In this document: piece after piece, positions 22,298-26,473 of the stretch | Position numbering within the stretch: position 1 is the stretch's first letter | Layout: every line of letters starts with the position of its first letter | Origin: DATLFQ01 sp035540915 | Lineage (GTDB): Bacteria > Actinomycetota > Acidimicrobiia > Acidimicrobiales > GCA-2861595 | NCBI GenBank assembly: GCA_035540915.1 | Contig: DATLFQ010000186.1 | Span: forward strand, 1-26,473 | DNA length: 26,473 nucleotides | Direction of reading: 5' to 3' | Translations under genes and position numbers: made by a program | Notes under the pieces: generated by a model | Database searches by the model: none | Told to the model about the DNA's origin: nothing | The model's input: only the letters and a program-made list of their open reading frames with translations

Positions 22298-23817
22298 TCC
22301 GAGCGGTCGGGGATCAGGACCTGGAACCCGGCCACGCGGTGCTCCACCCAGTCCTGGTCGATGCGGCGCATCTCGCGCCGCACGTCGTCGGCCATGGGGT
22401 CGCCCTCCATGTACACGTAGGCCACGCGCGTCGCCCGATCGACCCGGCGGCTCCACTCGGCGTTGCGGAATCCCTCCGGGATGATCCGCTCGTCGGTCTC
22501 GTAGGCCAGCCGGTAGCCGATCCAGTAGTCGGCGTAGACGTGGCGGATCTGACGGCGGTCCAGGTCCGCCACGAGCGGCGCCAGGCTCTCGGGCACACGC
22601 CGGTCACCCGAGTAGGGCGAGCTGAGCCCCGCCGTGCGGTCGAGGCCCACCAGCGTCACCGCGAAGAGAACGACCGCCCCGGTGGCCAGGGCGACGCGAT
22701 GGCGGAGGGCACCGGCCACCGCCAGGGCGAGGAACGGCGCGTAGTAGACGAGGTAGCGGCCCTCGCCGATGTAGTTGGACCACGGCGACAGGGCGTGGAC
22801 GAACGGGAAGGCCACCAGCACGACGGGCAGCAGGGGCGGCCGGCGGGCGGCGATGACGACAGCCACCGCCACCAGGGCGGCCACGTACAGGAGGGCGCCG
22901 CCCGGCAGCCACTGCTCGGTCCAGGGCAGGCGGGCGCCCACGGCGACGGGCAGGCCGCGGCCGGCGAAGGTGCCGAGGTGCTCCAGATACGAGCCGGAGG
23001 CGCCGGCCGCCAGCTCGGGCGGGTCGAGGGCCACGAACGAGTGGCGCACGTTGTAGGCCAGCCACGGCAGGGCGCCGATCACGGCGGCCGGGAGGCCGGC
23101 GGTCAGCAGGGGACGGACCGTGTCGCGGTGGCGGGCCAGCAGCCAGATCACCACCGGCACCGCGTAGACCGCGATCTGTGGTGTGCTCCACCAGCCGATG
23201 CCGGCGGCCAGGCCGGCGACCATGGCATCCCGGCGGTTGGGCCGCTCCGCCAGCCGCAGCGCGCACAGCGTGAACACCAACCCGGCGACGAGGGCCGTCC
23301 AGTAGAAGCCCCGCAGCTTGAGCGACCAGAAGACGTAGGGCGCCGGCCAGAGCCAGAAGAAGAGAGCCGCGGCCGCGCCCGGCCACGGCCCGATGGTCCG
23401 GCGCCCGATGCGCCAGACCAGGACGGTGGCGGTCGCCGCCAGCCCGACCGCCACGACGCGGATGGCGAAGGTCGACCAGCCGAACAGGCCGGCCCAGCCG
23501 GCCAGGACGAACGCCTCGGTCGTCCCGCCGTATCCCTGGCCCCAGAACAGGGTGGGGATGTCGCCGCGGGCGATGCTGCGGGCCATGAGCCCGACGACGG
23601 CCTCGTCGCTGTCGAGGACGCCCCACACCGAGTTGGCCATGACGATGCGCAGCACCAGCCCGGCCACGGCGCCCGCGGCGAGGACGGCGACGAACAGCTG
23701 ATCGCGCCGCCGGGCCACCCGGGGCGACGGAGCCCGGACGAGCCGGAGAGCCGGCGCTGCGCCCGCCCGGTTCGCGGCCGGAGCTGCCGATGCCGGCGAG
23801 CTAGCGGTTGGCGCCAC
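22294..23817 (-). CDS. GT-C superfamily membrane glycosyltransferase
   Basis: This is a 507-residue polytopic membrane protein. After a cytoplasmic, basic N-terminus (~1-40), the first helix (FVAVLAAGAVAGLVLRI) is followed by a loop with WGVLDSDEAVVGLMARSIA (Asp69, Asp71, Glu72), the acidic motif expected in GT39/ArnT-like enzymes that use polyprenyl-phosphate sugars on the outer face. Ten or so more hydrophobic segments follow, then a soluble C-terminal domain (~400-507). GTG 23817 overlaps the stop of the upstream GT2 gene by 17 nt, so a GT2 that makes polyprenyl-P-sugar and a GT-C that uses it would be coupled. The acceptor is unknown. Confidence 0.85.
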   Translation of the reverse strand: MAPTASSPASAAPAANRAGAAPALRLVRAPSPRVARRRDQLFVAVLAAGAVAGLVLRIVMANSVWGVLDSDEAVVGLMARSIARGDIPTLFWGQGYGGTTEAFVLAGWAGLFGWSTFAIRVVAVGLAATATVLVWRIGRRTIGPWPGAAAALFFWLWPAPYVFWSLKLRGFYWTALVAGLVFTLCALRLAERPNRRDAMVAGLAAGIGWWSTPQIAVYAVPVVIWLLARHRDTVRPLLTAGLPAAVIGALPWLAYNVRHSFVALDPPELAAGASGSYLEHLGTFAGRGLPVAVGARLPWTEQWLPGGALLYVAALVAVAVVIAARRPPLLPVVLVAFPFVHALSPWSNYIGEGRYLVYYAPFLALAVAGALRHRVALATGAVVLFAVTLVGLDRTAGLSSPYSGDRRVPESLAPLVADLDRRQIRHVYADYWIGYRLAYETDERIIPEGFRNAEWSRRVDRATRVAYVYMEGDPMADDVRREMRRIDQDWVEHRVAGFQVLIPDRSD

Positions 23818-24517
23818 GGCGGACCCGCTCGCCGACGCTCGAGTAGCGGAGGATGCAGCGCACGGCCCAGAACCCGTCCCGCCAGCCGATCTTCTTGCCC
23901 TCGGCGTAGGTGCGACCGGCGTAGGAGATGCCGACCTCGTAGATGCGCCAGCCGCCCCGGGCCACCTTGGCGGTGATCTCCGGCTCGATGCCGAAGCGGT
24001 CCTCCTCCAGCTCCAGGCTCTCGAGCACCTCGCGCCGGAACGCCTTGTAGCAGGTCTCCATGTCGCTGAGGTTGAGGTTGGTGAACATGTTCGACATGGC
24101 GGTCAGGAACCGGTTGCCCACCGCGTGCCAGAAGTACAAGACCCGGTGCGGACGCGCCGTGTGGAACCGGGACCCGAACACCACGTCTGCCTGATCGGCC
24201 AGGAGCGGCGCCAGTACGGCCGCGTAGTCCTCGGGGTCGTATTCCAGGTCGGCGTCCTGGACGATGACGAACGGCTCCCGGCACTTGGTGAAGCCCAGCC
24301 GGAGCGCGGCCCCCTTGCCCTTGTTGGACCCGTTGGTCAGGACGTCGAGGCGGGGGTCGACCATGGCCTGAACCAGGTCGAGGGTCTCGTCGGTCGACCC
24401 GTCGTCCACGAGGACGAGCTGGCCGGTGTACGGCGAGGCCAGCACGCGCTCGACGGCGGCGACCACCGTCGCCGCCTCGTTGAAGCACGGCATGACGACG
24501 GAGAGGCACCGCGGCAT
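23801..24517 (-). CDS. GT2 polyprenyl-phosphate glycosyltransferase (DPM1-like)
   Basis: This 238-residue protein is a GT-A enzyme expected to load a sugar onto polyprenyl phosphate. Motifs in order are LSVVMPCFNEAATVVAAV, LVLVDDGSTDETLD, NKGKGAALRLGF, IVQDADLEYDPEDY (metal/donor Asp), DVVFGSRF, and DMETCYKAFRREVL. It lacks the C-terminal membrane helices of the GtrB type. ATG 24517 is chosen because the motif start follows directly and a -10 box lies 6 nt upstream; the longer open frame upstream is antisense to the DUF983 gene. It is followed by the overlapping GT-C gene. Confidence 0.92.
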   Translation of the reverse strand: MPRCLSVVMPCFNEAATVVAAVERVLASPYTGQLVLVDDGSTDETLDLVQAMVDPRLDVLTNGSNKGKGAALRLGFTKCREPFVIVQDADLEYDPEDYAAVLAPLLADQADVVFGSRFHTARPHRVLYFWHAVGNRFLTAMSNMFTNLNLSDMETCYKAFRREVLESLELEEDRFGIEPEITAKVARGGWRIYEVGISYAGRTYAEGKKIGWRDGFWAVRCILRYSSVGERVRRGANR

Positions 24518-24523
24518 TCGCAG

Positions 24524-24529
24524 AGGATA
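24524..24529 (-). promoter_or_regulatory. -10 box TATCCT, leaderless promoter of the GT2 gene
   Basis: On the minus strand, TATCCT ends 6 nt before ATG 24517, in a 69-bp divergent gap that also holds a plus-strand box. Confidence 0.6.
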
Positions 24530-24574
24530 GCGAGCGGCCCCGGGCGGCCGGCTGACCGGCGGCGGCGACGGCCC

Positions 24575-24580
24575 TAGCCT
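24575..24580 (+). promoter_or_regulatory. -10 box TAGCCT, leaderless promoter of the DUF983 gene
   Basis: TAGCCT ends exactly 6 nt before GTG 24587, identical in sequence and spacing to the clpP box. Confidence 0.6.
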
Positions 24581-24586
24581 CCCGGC

Positions 24587-24979
24587 GTGGTCCCGCGACG
24601 AGCGTCCCCCGGGCGGATGCTGGCCCGGGGGCTGGCGAGGCGTTGCCCGCGGTGCGGGCAGGGCGGCCTTTTCACCCGGTGGTTCCGCATGGTCGAGTGC
24701 TGCCCTCGGTGCGGCTACCGCTTTGAGCGGGAGGAGGGGTTCTTCTTGGGGGCGCTCGTCGTCAACTTCGGCGTGACCGAGGGGCTCCTCCTGGTGGTCG
24801 CCATCGTCCCGTTCATCGCGCTCCATGCGGCCGGCCGGTCCCCCGACACCGCCACGTTCGTCGCCGCCGCCCTCGCCGCCGCGGTGGTCGGGCCGATCGC
24901 GTTCTATCCCTTCTCCCGCACCACCTGGGCGGCCATCGACCTGGTCATGCACGGTTCTCCCGAAGACCGTTCCGAGTGA
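24587..24979 (+). CDS. DUF983 family small membrane protein with zinc-ribbon cysteines
   Basis: This 130-residue protein has two CPRCG knuckles: RRCPRCGQGGLFTRWF and ECCPRCGYRFEREEGFFLGA, the DUF983 signature. Two hydrophobic helices follow (TEGLLLVVAIVPFIALHA and TFVAAALAAAVVGPIAFY). The function of the family is not established; it is a small inner-membrane protein that probably binds Zn. GTG 24587 is supported by the -10 box at 6 nt. The next gene starts 23 nt after its stop but has its own promoter-like box. Confidence 0.88.
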   Translation: MVPRRASPGRMLARGLARRCPRCGQGGLFTRWFRMVECCPRCGYRFEREEGFFLGALVVNFGVTEGLLLVVAIVPFIALHAAGRSPDTATFVAAALAAAVVGPIAFYPFSRTTWAAIDLVMHGSPEDRSE

Positions 24980-24990
24980 GAGCGGCCGGC

Positions 24991-24996
24991 TAGGGT
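24991..24996 (+). promoter_or_regulatory. -10 box TAGGGT, leaderless promoter of the CapA-like gene
   Basis: TAGGGT ends 6 nt before GTG 25003, the same geometry as the two neighbouring boxes. Confidence 0.5.
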
Positions 24997-25002
24997 GCGC
25001 CG

Positions 25003-26115
25003 GTGCTGGGGGGCCGGGCGGTGGCGCGAGGACTCCTCGTCGCAGCCGCGTTGGCCGGGTGCTCCGGACGCTCTGGCGGGCTCGGGCCGCCGGTGAGCAG
25101 CGCCGCGGTGGCCGCCCCGCCGGCCGCCCTGGCCACCACGACGACGGTGGTCACGAGCACGACGGCCACGACGACCACGACGACCACGACCATCGGCGAA
25201 GCGCGGCCGGGAGGGGAGTGGACTCTGCTGGCGGTGGGCGACGTGCTGATGGACGACACCGAGGCGGCCGGCATCGACCCGTTCGTGGCCGTGCGGCCGG
25301 CGTTGGCCGGCGCCGACCTGGCCGTCGTGAATGCCGAGATGGCGATCGCCAGCGGCGGGGTGCCCGAGCCCAAGGCGTTCACCTTCCGGGCCCTGCCGTC
25401 GGCTGCCGCCCGGCTGGCCGGAGCCGGGGTCGACGTGGCCAGCCTGGGCAACAACCACAGCCTCGACTTCGGGCCCGAGGCCCTCCTGGAGACGATCGCC
25501 CACCTCCGGGCCGCCGGCGTGGCGACGGTCGGGGCCGGCGCCGACGCCGACGAGGCCTACGCCCCGGCCGAGTTCACGGTGGCCGACGTGCGGGTGGCGG
25601 TGCTGGGGGCCAGCCGGGTCCTGGCCCGCCGTCACTGGGCCGCCGGCGAAGGGCCCGGCGTGGCGTCGGCCTACGACGAGCGCCGGCTTCTGGCGGCGGT
25701 GCGGGCGGCGGCGGCCCGGGCCGACGTGGTGATCGTCGCCGTCCACTGGGGCCGGGAGGGCAGCCCTTGTCCCGAACCGGTCCAGGAGCGCCTGGGGGCG
25801 GCCCTGCTGGGTGCCGGCGCCAGCGTGGTGGTCGGCTCGCATCCCCATGTCCTGCAGCCGATAGTGAGCGACAGCCGGGGCGTGCTGGCCTACTCGCTGG
25901 GGAACTTCGTGTTCCACCACCGGCGCGGCGCCCCTGGGGAGTCGGGCGTGCTGGAGGTCCGCTTCTCGGGCCGCCGGGTGGTGGCGCACCGCCTCCACCC
26001 CCACGTGCTGGACGCCGGCCCGCCCCGGCCGGCCGGGCCGGAGAGCGCCGCCCGCATCGCCGCTGCGGCATCCAATCCGTGCCTCCCACTACCTTCACCT
26101 GCGCCGCCCGCGTGA
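25003..26115 (+). CDS. CapA-family (poly-gamma-glutamate capsule type) lipoprotein
   Basis: The 370-residue product begins with a lipoprotein signal; the lipobox LAGC is at residues ~17-20, so it should be anchored on the outer face of the membrane. A Thr-rich linker (bases ~25134-25193) follows. The calcineurin-like CapA domain has WTLLAVGDVLMDD, DLAVVNAEMAIA, VASLGNNHSLDFG, VIVAVHWGREG, VVVGSHPHVLQPI and LAYSLGNFVF, including the metal-binding Asp, Asn and His positions of the fold. CapA of Bacillus takes part in poly-gamma-glutamate capsule assembly; distant members like this are of unknown substrate. There are no capB/capC partners in the window. GTG 25003 is supported by the -10 box. The stop overlaps the next start (GTGA). 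Confidence 0.9.
   Translation: MLGGRAVARGLLVAAALAGCSGRSGGLGPPVSSAAVAAPPAALATTTTVVTSTTATTTTTTTTIGEARPGGEWTLLAVGDVLMDDTEAAGIDPFVAVRPALAGADLAVVNAEMAIASGGVPEPKAFTFRALPSAAARLAGAGVDVASLGNNHSLDFGPEALLETIAHLRAAGVATVGAGADADEAYAPAEFTVADVRVAVLGASRVLARRHWAAGEGPGVASAYDERRLLAAVRAAAARADVVIVAVHWGREGSPCPEPVQERLGAALLGAGASVVVGSHPHVLQPIVSDSRGVLAYSLGNFVFHHRRGAPGESGVLEVRFSGRRVVAHRLHPHVLDAGPPRPAGPESAARIAAAASNPCLPLPSPAPPA
25134..25193 (+). repeat. Threonine-rich low-complexity linker (ACG/ACC codon repeat)
   Basis: Imperfect runs of ACG/ACC triplets encode a Thr-rich stretch between the lipobox and the CapA domain. It is an unstructured spacer typical of actinobacterial lipoproteins and prone to slippage. Confidence 0.85.
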
Positions 26116-26473
26116 CCGACCACGAAGTGGCGGCCCACGCCGCCGCCGGCGCCGCCCAGCTGCTGCTCGAGGTCAGGGCCGAGTACCGGCTGGCGCCACC
26201 CGAGGTGCTCCGGGCCGAGGGCGACCGCCGGGCCCACGACTGGATCCTCGGCGCCCTGGCGGCCGCCCGGCCCGGCGACGTGGTCCTGTCGGAGGAGGGC
26301 GACCTGGCCGATCTGGCCCGACTCGACGCGAACCGGGTGTGGATCGTCGACCCGCTCGACGGCACGCGGGAGTTCGGCGAGCCGGGCCGCGGCGACTGGG
26401 CCGTGCACGTGGCCCTGTGGGAGCACGGCCGCCTCACCGCGGCCGCCGTCACCCTGCCGGCCGAGGGCCTCGC
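26112..26473 (+). CDS. CysQ / inositol monophosphatase family phosphatase, N-terminal part
   Basis: This frame runs off the end of the window. It starts at GTG 26112, overlapping the CapA stop by 4 nt. About 120 residues are visible: VTDHEVAAHAAAGAAQLLLEV, then VVLSEEGDLADLARL, and the metal-binding signature VWIVDPLDGTREFGEPG, followed by WAVHVALWEHGRLTAAAV. The DPLDGT-REF motif and the upstream SEEG are the Mg ligands of the FIG superfamily. DGTREF rather than DGTTNF favours 3'(2'),5'-bisphosphate nucleotidase (CysQ), which recycles PAP from sulfate assimilation, over inositol monophosphatase. The rest of the gene lies outside. Confidence 0.85.
   Translation, partial: MTDHEVAAHAAAGAAQLLLEVRAEYRLAPPEVLRAEGDRRAHDWILGALAAARPGDVVLSEEGDLADLARLDANRVWIVDPLDGTREFGEPGRGDWAVHVALWEHGRLTAAAVTLPAEGL

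Noticed and set aside
24518..24952. Longer N-terminus for the GT2 protein
   Set aside because: The extra frame is antisense to the DUF983 gene, has no GT2 similarity, and a -10 box sits 6 nt before ATG 24517.
25134..25193. ACG/ACC repeat considered as a regulatory microsatellite
   Set aside because: It encodes a Thr-rich linker in frame between a lipobox and a folded domain; it is imperfect and in the expected position for such a spacer.

Overview
This window is very GC-rich, with GTG starts, 4-base start/stop overlaps and dense gene packing. It looks like chromosomal DNA of a high-GC actinobacterium. The secreted GYWL-repeat proteins and the glycan genes suggest an Acidimicrobiia-like lineage, but that placement is inference. 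No plasmid, phage, IS or CRISPR signal was seen.

Layout. (1) 1-2614: a housekeeping operon on + (end of murI, an Rv1339-like metallo-beta-lactamase-fold hydrolase, rph, rdgB), closed by a perfect hairpin shared with a small convergent 50-residue gene. (2) 2988-3701: a 73-nt tRNA with anticodon UAG and a short variable loop, then a ClpP1-like protease. (3) 3731-10368: a tightly coupled six-gene operon with Wzm/Wzt-type polysaccharide ABC exporter, a coiled-coil protein with a degenerate methyltransferase domain, and three GT4 glycosyltransferases. (4) 10472-16111: three secreted proteins with unrelated N-terminal parts (FG-GAP propeller, PGRP amidase, SpoIID) that all end in the same ~42-residue GYWL...DGGIFxFGDA repeats. 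(5) 16066-18696 on -: a methyltransferase preceded by a GT-C-like membrane protein broken by a frameshift. (6) 18745-22297 on +: coiled-coil methyltransferase plus two GT4 enzymes, a second edition of the module in block 3. (7) 22294-24517 on -: GT2 polyprenyl-phosphate glycosyltransferase and a GT-C membrane enzyme. (8) 24587-26473 on +: DUF983 protein, CapA-like lipoprotein, and the start of a CysQ/inositol-phosphatase family gene.

Blocks 3-7 together read as a cell-surface polysaccharide locus. GT4 enzymes would build a glycan, coiled-coil methyltransferases may cap or measure it, Wzm/Wzt would export it, GT2/GT-C enzymes would use lipid-linked sugars outside the membrane, and the secreted amidase and SpoIID proteins would remodel peptidoglycan. 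This integrated role is inferred from gene content.

The strongest anomaly is a 47-bp inversion inside rph, bounded by perfect 9-bp inverted repeats. Flipping the segment back restores a canonical RNase PH N-terminus in frame with no gaps. Other points of note are a recurring TANNNT box 6-8 nt before start codons (leaderless promoters), a probable AUC start for the ABC permease, and a 41-bp perfect palindrome inside a coding gene.
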